64,000 nucleotides of DNA from an uncultured Elusimicrobia bacterium. GTDB lineage: Bacteria > Elusimicrobiota > Elusimicrobia > Elusimicrobiales > UBA9959. The DNA lies in contig CAIRNJ010000051.1 in the NCBI GenBank assembly GCA_903879915.1, positions 1 to 64,000 of the forward strand. Direction: 5' to 3'. Position numbers and translations under genes: made by a program. The notes under the pieces were generated by a model. That model ran no database searches. It was not told the origin of the DNA and saw only the letters and a list, made by a program, of their open reading frames with translations. Shown piece after piece: positions 51,142 to 63,600 of this stretch. Each line of letters starts with the position of its first letter. The stretch's first letter is position 1.

Positions 51142-51165
51142 AACCCGACAGCCTCATGTCGGGTT
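51142..51165. terminator. Perfect 9-bp hairpin, possible terminator
   Basis: AACCCGACA (51142-51150) and TGTCGGGTT (51157-51165), loop GCCTCA, followed by TAATT. It lies over the start of the DUF6788-like ORF. A terminator, or a small transposon end. Confidence 0.45.
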
Positions 51166-51521
51166 TAATTGGTGGATTTATATTTATAAGCCTGGAAGGG
51201 CGGCGGACTAAGCCGCAAACCAGGCAACTAAGAGCGGCCTATCTCTCTGTGCCGGGGTACCTTGGCCTGTTGGTACAGGGGACAATAACAAAAAGGGTTA
51301 TTCCGGGTTTAGGCGGAAAATCATACGGCCCGTACTATCAATGGACGCGCAAGCTAAACGCCAAAACCGTAACAGTGAATTTAAGCCGGTTTCAAGTAAA
51401 GGAATTCCAGACGGCTATCGACAATAACCGGAAGTTGGAAGAAACCATCCAGGAAATGAGGAAAATATCCCTGAAAATCTGCGAAGCAACTACAGTAGGG
51501 GTAAAAAAGCGAAAACCTTAA
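51156..51521 (+). CDS. DUF6788-like fragment (transposon-associated)
   Basis: The last 75 residues (GTITKRVIPGLGGKSYGPYYQWTRK, then LNAKTVTVNLSRFQVKEFQTAIDNNRKLEETI) follow the pattern of DUF6788 proteins, which normally precede a transposase gene; the expected Cys-x4-C-x-C zinc motif before the GPYY segment is missing. The start is uncertain: ATG at 51156 in a dyad, or 51117. No transposase is found here. It is best seen as a decayed or captured remnant of an insertion sequence. Confidence 0.5.
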   Translation: MSGLIGGFIFISLEGRRTKPQTRQLRAAYLSVPGYLGLLVQGTITKRVIPGLGGKSYGPYYQWTRKLNAKTVTVNLSRFQVKEFQTAIDNNRKLEETIQEMRKISLKICEATTVGVKKRKP

Positions 51522-51570
51522 GTTAGCGCCATTCTTGCGTGTCACCTTATCAACCTTATCTTTGTTCCTG

Positions 51571-51602
51571 GCGCGAATTAAGTTGTGTGTCACTTTAATT
51601 CC
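51571..51602 (+). repeat. Repeat copy C, GAATTAAGTTGTGTGTCACTTTAATTC
   Basis: Near-identical to copy B (two mismatches over 32 bases), same orientation, 1.6 kb apart. The two copies flank the YhcG nuclease gene and the DUF6788-like ORF. Confidence 0.75.
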
Positions 51603-51614
51603 ATCAACGGCTTA

Positions 51615-54600
51615 TTAGTAGTTCAACGCACAGAGGCAATTTCTTGCAACGTTGGTGGTTGCATCAGCGCACAAGAGGTCTGCGCCAGTCCCGTCATTAA
51701 ACGCGGCAAGGCAAACACTGTTTGTTCCACATCTCGTAGAGCAGGCTGTAGTGCTAATTGCTGCATGTACTACTTTTATGTAGACGCCGAATCCTGATCC
51801 TGCTGCCGTTTCGATAAGCGTACCATTTGCTCCCGCCACATGGAGAGGAGCCTGAGGCGCTGTCGTCCCGATGCCGACATTGCCGGCCTGGTCAATTCTC
51901 ATCGCTTCCGGCGAGCTATCCAGTGTGGTGGTCTGGTCTCCATGATTATGAAAAGCGATGAACGTGCCCCAGCCGGCACCGGCGCGGCCGATCGTCATAC
52001 CTGCGCCGATCCCAACATTTGTCCATCTGGCCCAATAACCAGTCTTCGAATTCAGGTCCTGGCCGTCAGCCTGTATCAGCACTTCTTTGCCGTTAAAGCC
52101 TGCAAGCGTAGAGATAGTCCCATTGGGGAGAGTCCCGGGAGTGACCGCGAATATTGAAGCCGGCCCTGAATTCCCGATGCCGACATTACCTGTACTGTCA
52201 ATTCTCATTCCCTCTCCGCCACCACTTTTGGGGGCAAGAACAATAGGTCCGCCATCAGCTCCGCTATTGTTATATATATAGACAACGTCATCTAACCCCA
52301 TTTTAATCAATCCTCTGGCTGCTCCCCCGACGTCATAACTTTGCAATGGCTGGTTATTGTCCAATAAAATGCCACCACCTGAAATATGTAACTTTGCCCC
52401 AGGCGCCGTAGTCCCGATGCCGACATTGCCGTCGGCTCTTACGTTCAAGGCGTTGATAGCGCCATTGTTGGCGGAAACCCTAAGGGCATACTGTGAACTG
52501 GAAGCCGAGTTAACATCTATATATACGCCGTTGGCGCTGGAATTAGTGGTATCAAGGGAGGCCAGGTTACCGGTGCCGGCGCCGACAACGTTCAAAATAG
52601 CGCCGCTGGCGGCCGCATAATTCTGCCGCAGGTCAAGAATGTTCGAACTATCTGAGAGCGTACCGGAAGTCTGGGTTCCGCCCGAAGCCAGGTATGCCAA
52701 GGCACCGGTTATGCTGAGCGAACCGGAGGCATTGTTTATGGAATTGCTGCGAACCAAGCGAAGGAAATTACCGGTGTCCACATCGGTTCGCGCCCCGCCC
52801 GCTGAACGCACAGGGGCAATGTTAATATAATTCCCGGTAATCTGTGACTGAGGGTCACCACTGCCTGTATATGAGATCACCGCGCCATTGGTGTTCACAC
52901 TGCCGGTCACGTTCAGCGCGATTTGGGCATTCTGGAAACCGGACACAGTAATAAAATTACTGGCCGTGCTCCCGTTGCTCATATATAAACCGGCATTCGA
53001 CCCGACGCCGTATATCGTGGTCTGATAGCCCGACTGCGGGCTGGCACCGATGCCGACGAGGCCGGTATTGGATATGCGCATACGCTCGGTTCCGAAGGTA
53101 ACGTTCGCCGCACCTAAGGCCGTACCGGTCGCCCCCGTGTAAAAAGCTATGCCCGTAGGCATTGTAGTGTTGTTAGTAAAAGCGCCTTCGGCGATACCGG
53201 AAATAGACGCGGGATAAAGGAGATTCGCTTCTGTAGCGTCGGTATGATTTCCGCCGAAATAGACCGTGCCGAGGTTCTTGTTGACCGGCACGGCCCCGCC
53301 GGTGTAAAGCGCGGCCAGGGCCAGGCCTCCGGAGAACGACTGTGAGCCGTTGGCATCGCTGCGGCGCCCGCGCACTTCCACGTAAGGGGACGCGTTCGCG
53401 GTACTGTTATCGTACACCAGAATGCCGCTGCCGGGAGCATTACCCTGAACCTCCAGCTGCGCCCTGGGCCCGGTCGTTCCGATGCCGACATTGCCGGCGA
53501 AGTAGTTATTGCCGGTACCGCTGGAGATCAGCACACCGGTCTGTGAAATATCCCCGGCCACGGTAAACTCCTGGTCCGGCGCCGTGGTCCCTATGCCCAC
53601 CGCTCCGGCCCCTCCGGGCATAAGCGCCAGGGCAATGCCGGAAGCGGTCGCTATCTGATTCACCCCGGTAGCGCCGCTAAATTTTATTCCCGCATTTGCG
53701 CCGGACAGGGTGAGCGCGGACGCGGTAGCATTTGTGTTGGTCAACACGCCGCTCATGCCCAAAGTGGTTACGCCGGAAAGCGCTCCGCCCATTGCCAAAC
53801 TGGTTACACCGGAAACAGCGCCTGCGTTGATAATAACACTATTGATGGTATTAGTCGTGGTGGCGCCGGTTATGGCTCCGGACAGGCCCAAAGTGGTGAA
53901 TTTACCGGTGGAGGCGGTTGTGGCGCCCACTGTGGCGCCGTTTATCGTACCGCCGGTAATAGCAACAGTGGCGGGGTCATATTGCTTATGGGTTGTGCCA
54001 TCGCCAATGTCATCCTGGGTGGCAGCCGCGCCGCTGGTTACCAGGCCTTTAGCGTCATAGGTGATCTTTGTGTTGGTAGCGCCCGAAATGGCCGCGTTCG
54101 GCGCAACATAATCGGTTCCGGCTACCGCCGCGCTTATTGTTGTGCCGTCGGATTTAACTATCCCGTTAACGGCCTTTACTGCTGAGTCGGCTTGCGAGCG
54201 CGAATAATCAAAGCCCGCCGGGCCGCCGCGCACACAGCGGACGCCAAGGTTCACAACCTTGCCCCAGACGCCCTCATAACCGTTAGCGTTCGTAAGGTAC
54301 TTCGCCTGGGTGGCGTCCAGCTCTTTAGAGGTCCAATAGTTTAGACTAAGCCCTATGGCCGAGCACCCCCCCAGCTGCACGGCCCAAGCAGCATATATTT
54401 CGGTATAGGTCGGCAGATACCAATCATCATAATATACATTGTTCACCGTTACGCTATAATCCGCGCAGACCTGGGCCGCGTAGCTGCCGCTGCCCAGCGT
54501 GGTGCTTATCATCACAGTATTGGCCCTGCCCGCGCCATACGCGTCCCGTGTGGCGCCTACAGCAATCCCTGAACCTCCCCATGTTACAGTCGTCGCCGCG

Positions 54601-57600
54601 TCAGCCGGAGCTACAATAAGCGGGGTGCGCTTCATGGGATCCAGCCAGACCACATAGCCGCCGCCATAAGCGTCGCATGTCTTTATATTGGTGGACACGC
54701 CGGTCAGGTAAGACCCGTTGCCGTAGAAATTCCCCGCGTACATGCTGGTGGCGGACGCGAAGCCGACGATGTAGACGTTGGTGGAAACAGTAAGCCCGCC
54801 GCCCAGGGCCGCGGTGGCAGTAGGTTTTATGTTTCCGCTGCCGGCGGTCCCGCTGAAGTTCATCTGCCCGCCCGTGCCGTCGATAGTAAGGGCGCCGCTG
54901 GAGATATGGAGCTTGGAGGAAGGCGCAGTGGTCCCGATACCGACGTTGCCGTTGGTAAAATTAACGCTGCCTGTGCCCAGCGAAGCGATGTCCAGGGAAA
55001 CATTCGCGTCGCCGCCTTTTACGCTGATTAAAGGATTGCCGCCAGTAGCGGCGTTCTTAATATCCACGCTGTTCGTGGCTGAATTGGCCGTGCCGTTCCC
55101 GGCCGTGAAACCCAGCACCCTGTTGCCGGTATTGGAATCTTTCAGAACTACGGAGCTAACAGGGAACCGCCAGGAATCGCCGTAAAGGCTCAGAACGGGG
55201 GTTCCGCCCGCCACGAATGACGCCCCTCCGTCCCCGTTGGCCATAAAGCCCAGGTTCGTATAGTTCGTGAAGGCGTAGGAGGGAGCGGAGGCAGAGCCGT
55301 TCCCGGCAAGGATCTGATATGTGGACATATTCAGGTTCTGCGTGGCCGTGTGGCTGCCCAGGTTGTCGCCGGTACCCATAGCGGTGGCGTACATAGTACC
55401 CTGCGAGGTGACGGAGGCCACTACCACTCCGGAACTGTTGCGCCAGATCTGCGCGTAAACATTGCTGGCCGTGCCGGTGGAAACAACGTCCAGAGCGGCC
55501 TGGGGGTTAGTGTTGGATATACCTACGGCGCCTGAATTAGTTATCCGCAGCGCTTCAAAATAACTCCCCCCGCGAGCCAGATACATCCTCAGCCCTGAGT
55601 AGGTGTTGTCGCTGGGATGGTCCTGGAAAACCGAAAATTTACCGATAGATATATTGTTGTTATTGGCGAACAGAATATTGGTCAAGTCAGCGCCTGACCC
55701 GCCTGAGTAACCCTGAAGTTTTAACAAGTCCGCTGAAGTTATCTTCTTAATGTGCAGCGGTACTGAAGCAGTGGCGGTCCCGATTCCGACATCGCCGGCG
55801 AAGTAATTATCGCCCGTGCCGCTTGAAATTATCAAGCCGGTCTGGCTTATGTTTCCCGCCACGGTCAGTTTCTGCTCCGGCGCCGTTGTGCCAATCCCGA
55901 CGTTACCGCCAGACTGTATTATGACCTTATCTCCGCCATTTATTCCCGCCCTAAAATGAACGTCACCGACATAATCCAGATAAGTGCTCCCACCAGAAAC
56001 GGCAAGTTGGGTTTGCTCAGTGCCTGCATTGGCAAAACGAAGTATCGCAGTTCCGTCACTGCCATCTATTCTTAATGTAGGAGATGCGCCATACACATGA
56101 AGTTTCGAACCCGGCGCCGTAGTTCCGATGCCGACATTGCCGGCCTCGTTTATCCTGAGCGCTTCAGTTACGCCTGAACCCAGGATCAACGCGCGGTTAG
56201 GCCCCGCAGCGGTAACCCGCCTTCCTTCTATAAAACCGTTTTGCACGTCCGAGTAAAAAGTAAGCTTCGAGCCCGTGGCGTCCGTATTTATGCCGCCGGC
56301 AGGCGTAAGCCTGAGAAGTTCATTAGACGCGCCGGCGCCGCTGGCCGTAGCGATACTAAGCGGCGCTGCCGGCGCCGTGGTCCCGATGCCTACGTTGCCG
56401 CCTTTAAAGTATACGCCGGCAGTGCTGCTGGGGCCTATCCAGGATTCCGCAATGGTGGTTATGGGATTTATAAGCGAGAAAGAGTTGGCGGCGTTAGTAA
56501 AAACGCCGTTCGGAATGTCAGCCGCCACTATCGCCCGGAAAGTCGGACTCCCGGCCGAGCCGCTGGGCGCGGCGTAAACATAATTGGCCGTCTGCGAACC
56601 GAAGGTGCTGTTCAGATCGGTGCCTAGCGCTATGCTCAACACGCCGGTAGTCGTTGTGTTCTTAACTACACCCGTCCCCAACGCCCCCAGGAACTGCGGG
56701 CCGGAAAGCCCAGTGTCGGCCGTACCCTGGACGATGAATTTATTCGCAAAAGACACATTAGCCGAACCATCCACGCTGTTCCCGGCCAAAGTTCTGGCGG
56801 TAGTCCATTTGGCCGCGCTGCCGGTAGTGGTCTGATTCAGCGTGGGGATGTCAGTGGCTACTATCGCCCTGAAGGTCGGGTTTCCGGCCGAGCCGCTAGG
56901 CGCGGCGTAAACATAATTGGCCGTCTGCGAACCGAAGGTAGTGTTCAGGTCGGTGCCGGCCGCCGCGCTGATGGTAGTTCCGTTGGATTTCACTACGCCG
57001 CTGATGGCCTTCACAACGGGGTCGGTTTCCGTATAGGACGTAAGGTAGCTGGAGCCGTCCCAGCTTAACACGCCGGCGCTGGAGCTTTTCAGCAGCGCGT
57101 TGGCGCCGGGCATGGCGGTAGGCAGCGTATAGGTGGCGTTCGCGGTGTTTATGCCCGACGTAAAAGTGTTGTAGTAGGCATTGTCCCCGGAAGCGATCAG
57201 CTTGAGGGTACCCGCCGCATTCGCCGTTCCGGCCGTTTTATCTTCGCCAATTGTCACGCCGGTAGCCCCGGCCACATGCAGGGACGTTGTCGGCACTGTT
57301 ATGCCGATACCGACATTCCCTGAACCGTCGATCAACAACCGCGCCACGTTGTTCGTATTATAAACGATGAAATCCGTCGCGTCCGAATTCCCGGACCCGT
57401 AGAACCTGGCGGAGCTGGTTCCCCAGGCAAAGCCCGCGTTATTGCCGCTAATATAGCCGCCTATAAAATAGGCATACCCGGCCGCGTAAACGGAGTTCTG
57501 GGCCAGCCAGGGAGCGCTGGCAACGGTGGCCGGAGAGATGCCGATGGATACAATGCCCGGGGTATGTCCCGTCCCGGTATTTGTACCGGGCATCAGGAAA

Positions 57601-60600
57601 ATAGAGCCGCCATCCTGATTCCCGGTGCCGCCATTGCCTGCATAAAAATAAACATCTTTGCCGTCCGTATTCGCCAGCGAGGTGCCACCCTGCACGTCCA
57701 GGATCGCCCCAGGAGTGGTCGTTCCTATGCCCACATTGCCGGAAGCGTCTATGCGCACGCGTTCGGTACCGGCCGTAGTGAAGGCAAGGTTATCGGCCTC
57801 CGCGCGGAATATACCGGTGTTATCGTCTCCAAAGAATGTATAAGCGGGCGTAGCGGCCGCTTGCCCGTTGACCGCCAGGTATGGCCCGCCGGAGTATCCG
57901 GAAGAGAACCGGTCGGAACCGAAGTTCCAATACAGATTCCCATCGATCGCGACAGCTATATTCGTGCTGTTCAAAAAGAAGCCCGTATCGGTATTGCTGC
58001 CGAAGCTAAACGAAGGCGCCCCCATACTACCATCCGCGCCGAGGACTTTAAACGTGGACATATTCAGGTTCTGCGTGGCGGTATGGCTGCCCAGGTTGTC
58101 GCCGGGCTGCGCCGGATAAAGCACGCCGGTGGCGGACATGGAAGATACGACGCTCCCGCCCGAATTGCGCCAGATCTGCGCGAAATCGGTGGCCGCGGAC
58201 CCTGTGGCCAGAACATCCAAAGCCGCCTGCGGCGCCCCGGTAGAAATGCCAACAAGGCCGTTGCCCGTCACTAACACGCCGCGGTCAAGCGTGCCGGTCA
58301 TGTTGGGGTTAGTGGAGCCGTTGACAAGGAACCCGCCCCGGCTCTTGAACCAGGTCCGGTCCTGGACGTTATTGCCGGCCCCTATCCCCTGTGAATCCGA
58401 CCAGGTGAAGGCGCCGTTCGCCGTTGATGTAGAGCCATAGCCGGCAGCGAACGAATAATTGCCCTGGGCCATATTACCCGCGCCGCCGGGAACGGTGGAA
58501 TATGTCCCGTTGGCCTGGTTGTGATCGCCGCCGCTGATCGTGGCGTCGGTGTTGCTCGCAGAATTCTGAGAGCCGCCGGACACAGTGGACCTGACACCTG
58601 AAGCGGTGCTGTTATAGCCGCCCCCCACCGTGGCATAGTTCTGGGTAGCGCCATTGGATACGCCGCCCCCCACCGTGGATTGAATACCGCTCGCGTAATT
58701 GCTTTGCCCGCCCGCTACCGCGGCATAGTCATTGCTGGCGCTGTTGTTATTTCCGCCGGCCACTGTGGCCCAGCCGCCGCTGGCGGTATTAGTTTGCCCG
58801 CCGCCTATCATCGCGAACGAGCCGGAGGCCACCTGGCTGGCGGCGGTACGGTTAGTCTGCAGGTCCACCGCGCCGGTGCCGCGGTTGCCGGGGGTGCTGC
58901 TGCCGTTGCCCACGCCGATGGTCATTATCTGCCCCGTAGGCGATATCAGCACGCCGCTGGCCGACGCGGTGAGGTCGGTGCCTATCTGCAGGCCTTTGCC
59001 TACCACCGTTATGGAGGAAACCGCGGTTATGGGATACTGCCCCAGGTTCAAGGCCTGCGTGGCCGTGTGGCTGCCCAAATTATCCCCGGGCATGGTCTGC
59101 AGCGTGCTCAGCCTGCCGTTAGCCGTCATGGAAGCCACTACAAGCCCGGTGGAATCCCGCCAGATCTGCGCGAAATCGGAAGACGTTGCCCCGGCGGCCT
59201 GAACATCCAGCCGCACGGAGGGGCTTGTGTTCCCGATACCGACATAGCCCAGGCTTGTGATGCGCATCCACTCGGCCAGCCCGGTGCTGGTCCGGTGGGT
59301 TGAAAGGCTCAGATAACCGCTGGTATCGGTATCCGTCGCGTTCTCTTTTCTGCCGGCAATAACGCCGAAGTTCCGGGGCGTGGTTTTGGCCGCGTCCGCG
59401 TAACCGCCAAGGCCCATGGCCGCGCCCACGTTCGCCGCCGGGGCGTCGCTGGTAGTGAGGGAAAGATGCGCGGTAGTCAGCACCCCGGTAAGGGTCTGAT
59501 TGGCAGCCACCACGTTCAGCGGCGACGCCGGCGTAGTGGTACCGATGCCTACCCTGCCCTGCGCGCTGATGGACAGCGCCTCGTTGGTGGTCCCGTAAAT
59601 AGTACCGTCCGTAGCGTCCAGCGCCGTGCGTACCACGCCGGTGCCGTCGGATTTAATGCGGAAACTGGACAGCCATTGGCCGGTGGGAAGACCGAGCTGT
59701 ATCCCGATGTTCTGATTGCTCGCGTAGCTGCCCGAACGCACGTCCAGCACCGCCGTTGGCGTTGTAGTGCCGATGGCAACATTGCCGTTCGTTAAATAAG
59801 TGCCCCCGGTGCCGGTTTGGTTCGCGAAGTTGCCGAACCGGGTCATGATCTTGCCGGCGCCTATTCTTTGCGCCAGCAGAACGCGGTCGCGCCCGTCATA
59901 ATTTCGGTCGGCGTCGGTCCACGCCAGCACCGTAGGAGTAACGGTACCCCCGCGTGACCCCGTAGGGGGGATAGGCATCCATAACGAGCCCCAGGTGCCT
60001 AAAGTATACGTGCCCGCCGCAGCGCGCACATATGACCCCGACAGCGGGTTCATAATGATAACCGTGTTGCCGAACGTCAGATTGCCGGCGCCATCGTCGT
60101 TAACGCTGCCTTCCGGCATAATAAGCAAGCCCTGTTCCCTGGCATTCAGACCCCATGTAGCGAGATTCTGCACGAATGCTGTGTTGCTAACGCCGCCAAC
60201 GTCCAATATTGAACCGGGCGAGGTAGTCCCTATCCCCACGTTACCGCCGGGCTTGATCACGAAGCGCTGATTATAGTTAGAAGCGTCATATTCCTCGATA
60301 GCGAAATTATTGACTTCGCCGGCGGCCTTTCTATGCGCGAGCATCCAGTATTTATCCGTAGCTTCATCCGACAGCAGCTTAAGCCCGGAATAGTTGCTGG
60401 CATCGCCAACGCCCAGAATATCTATATAGGCTCCGCCTGGGCTGCTGACTCTCGCGGCCCCGACAACATCCAATGATTTCCCGGGACTTGTGGTGCCGAT
60501 GCCCACATTGCCGGTAGTCAGAGCGGTTATAGTGCCGCCGCCTACCTGGAAAGCCACCGTTCCCGCGCTGTAAGCGGCGCTGGATACCTGCAGCAAAGCG

Positions 60601-63600
60601 CCGGGGGCGGTTGTCCCGATACCGACGCTGCCGTCGGATATTATCGTCAGCTTCGCATCCGTAAGGGCTACGCTGTTTGAGGTATCATCGTTGTTCAAAG
60701 CTATATGGAACCTGCCCCGCGCCGAACTCGCCACGCCTTCATAAATAATAGCGCCCTTCTGGTAATTGGTCGTTTGCGACTGATCGCCGAACCGTATCAT
60801 CGCGTATTTGCCGGCTGCGGTAAAATCGGACCTGAGAGAAAGCAGCGGCCCGTTGACCGCGGACGCCCTGTATATATCCAGCGGCGCAACCGGCCCGGCC
60901 GTTCCGATGCCCACATTGCCGTTCGACAGGATGGTTTGTGCGACAGTCGTATTATTCACCCATAACTGAAGAGGGTCGCTGCTACTAACCTGGCGCAGCA
61001 CCGCTGCGTTACCGGTATACCCCAGAAGAAGCCCGTATGCTCCGTTTTTGTTGACCCCCACCCAGGACTGTCCTCCGGATGGCGCGCTGATCTGTATAGG
61101 AATATTCACATCTGATATGCTCCCCGGTCCGACACTTAAAGTAGCAAGTGGACTCGAAGTCCCTATGCCCACATTGCCGGCAAAATAGTTGTTGCCGGTG
61201 CCGCTGGAGATCAATACGCCGGTCTGGCTGATGCTGCCGGCCACCGTCAATTTCTGTTCCGGCGCCGTAGACCCTACGCCTACATTGCCGTTGGCCTGTA
61301 TCATCAGGCCGGTGCGCCAATTCCAAGAACCGCCTACTCCCGGATCATAATTGTCCCTGACCTGGAAATACAGCCGCCCGATAGCGTGGCCTGTGACGTT
61401 ATCGTTCGGGGTGGCCAGTATCCGGGCTTGCGTCCAAACATTGGTGCCGTCGGTATTGGCGGGGAACGCGAAATTTATGGACGGCCCTTTCCCGACGGTC
61501 CTGCCGGTGTCCGTGCCTTCCAGCAACAAATTAGATACCGGAAACGAGTTATCCGTTCCATAAAATTCCGTTTGCGAAGCTTCTTTGATGTGCAGTTTAT
61601 TAGAAGGACTCGTGGTCCCGATGCCGATGTTAGTGCCGTTATCGTACAGCAGTGAAGAGGCGGCTATGGTGTTGGCGTCCGACCACTTGGTGACATAGTT
61701 GGACGTGCCGGTAACCGCCGTAACCGCGCTGGTGCCGCTGCCCTTAAGTATGCCGGTAAGCGTTGCGGCCCCGGTGCCACCTTTGTTCACAGGCAGGGTG
61801 CCGGTGGTAGAGGCGCCGGCCAGGTCGGCGGCGCCATGAACATGGTCGCGCCGCGCCGCCACGGTGGCGGAACCAGCCGCGGCCGTTCCCAATGCCGCCG
61901 GGACGGTAGCGTCGAAGGCCAGTAAGGTAGCGTCCGTGCGCACGAAGGTGTTGGCCGAGCCGGCGCTGTTGGCCGTGCCCAGGGTCAGCGCCGGCGTGCC
62001 GCCTATGGCGGAAGCTATGTCGCCGGCCTGTATGGTGCTGGCTACGAAGTTGGTGCCGTTGCCGCGTAAATAATTGCCGCTGGCGGCCGCGCCGGCTACA
62101 CGGAAACCAGTGGCGGCGTTAGTCACCCCGTTCACATCCAGCGCTGCTCCGGGCGCCGTGGTCCCGATGCCCACATTGCCGGAATCGTCTATGCGCATTT
62201 TTTCGGTCAGCGCGCCGCCCTGCGCCCGGGTGGCGAAAGCCAGCAAGCCCTCCTGGGCGTTCGCGCCGCGGTAGAACTGTATCTCGGCCGCGTTCTGCCC
62301 GGGGGCATAGCTCACCCGTTCAACGCCGATGGCGGCTAATTTCGCGTTGGGGGTTGATGAATCCGCGCCTATAACCAATTTTGCCTGCGGCGCCGCTGTT
62401 CCGATGCCGACATTCCCATTTGTTGAAACAAATACAGCGTTCGCTCCGCCAACTGTATCCACCTTGAAAGCATTAGTATCTGCGACGCTTGCGCTTACAA
62501 CGCTCAATTTACCTGTTGGCGCTGTCGTACCTATGCCCACGTTGCCGACCGTTGATAACTGCCCATCGATGTGAAGCCTTGAAAAATAATTATTCGTCCC
62601 CCCGCCGTAAGCGTTGGGGTTGCGGGAGGAATTGGGATTGGCGCTTTCAAGATATAAAACATTTGTCCCGGTGGGATCCAGCCTGAACTGCGGCCCGCCG
62701 GTGCCGTAACGGTGGAAGACTAGCGTGGGAGAGAGGTTTGTAACAGCCCCCTGGTTATTTACGATCTCAATGCTTGTGGTGTTGAGCGCCGCGTCCGTCC
62801 AGGTATACCCGGAAATACTTGTGGCGCTGCCATAGGGCATCCAGGCTTTCTGGCTGAAGCTGCTTGTGCCGGCAACGTCCAGTTTTGCGCCCGGCGCTGT
62901 AGTACCAATGCCGACATTGCCGGCGCCGCCGGGCACAATGCTTATATGTTCTCCCGACGCTGACGTTATATCGCTGGCCGCGCCGCTGAAATTGAGAGAA
63001 CCGGTCATTGTGTCACCGGCTTTGAGCACATTTGAACTGGCCGCGCCCGTAAGCCCTGCGGTTATAGTGCCGGCGGTGAAACTGCCGGCGGCGTCGCGCG
63101 CCACTATGGCGCTGGCGGTATTGTTATTTGTGGCGGTGGTGGCGGAATTGGATACTTTAAGGGCTGTGGCTATAGTTGACAGTTTGTCATCCGTTATAGA
63201 GCCGGCCAGATCGGCATTAACCACCGCGCCTGCGGTTATTGCCGTAACGCCGGCGTTACTTATGGTCACGTCGCCGGTCACGGCGGTAGCGGCCGCCTGG
63301 CCCGAACCGTTCCCCACCCAGATATTGGCGGAGGCCAGCGCCCCGCCCACCGGCGTCTGCTGGTCCAGCTGGAACCGCGTACCGGCCGGCGTGAAATACA
63401 GATGGCTGCTGCTGAATTCCAGCGCGCCGGCTTCCGGAGTTGCAAGGTTAGTCCCGGAAGTAAGTTTCAACGGCGCCGTACCCGCGGCTGCCGTCCCCGC
63501 TTTAAGCTGCAGCGCCGCGGTGGGCGTCAGAGTCCCAATGCCCACATTGCCGCTTTTAATCACCAGTGTCGAGGCGCCCACGGTGAATTCGTTGCCCTGC

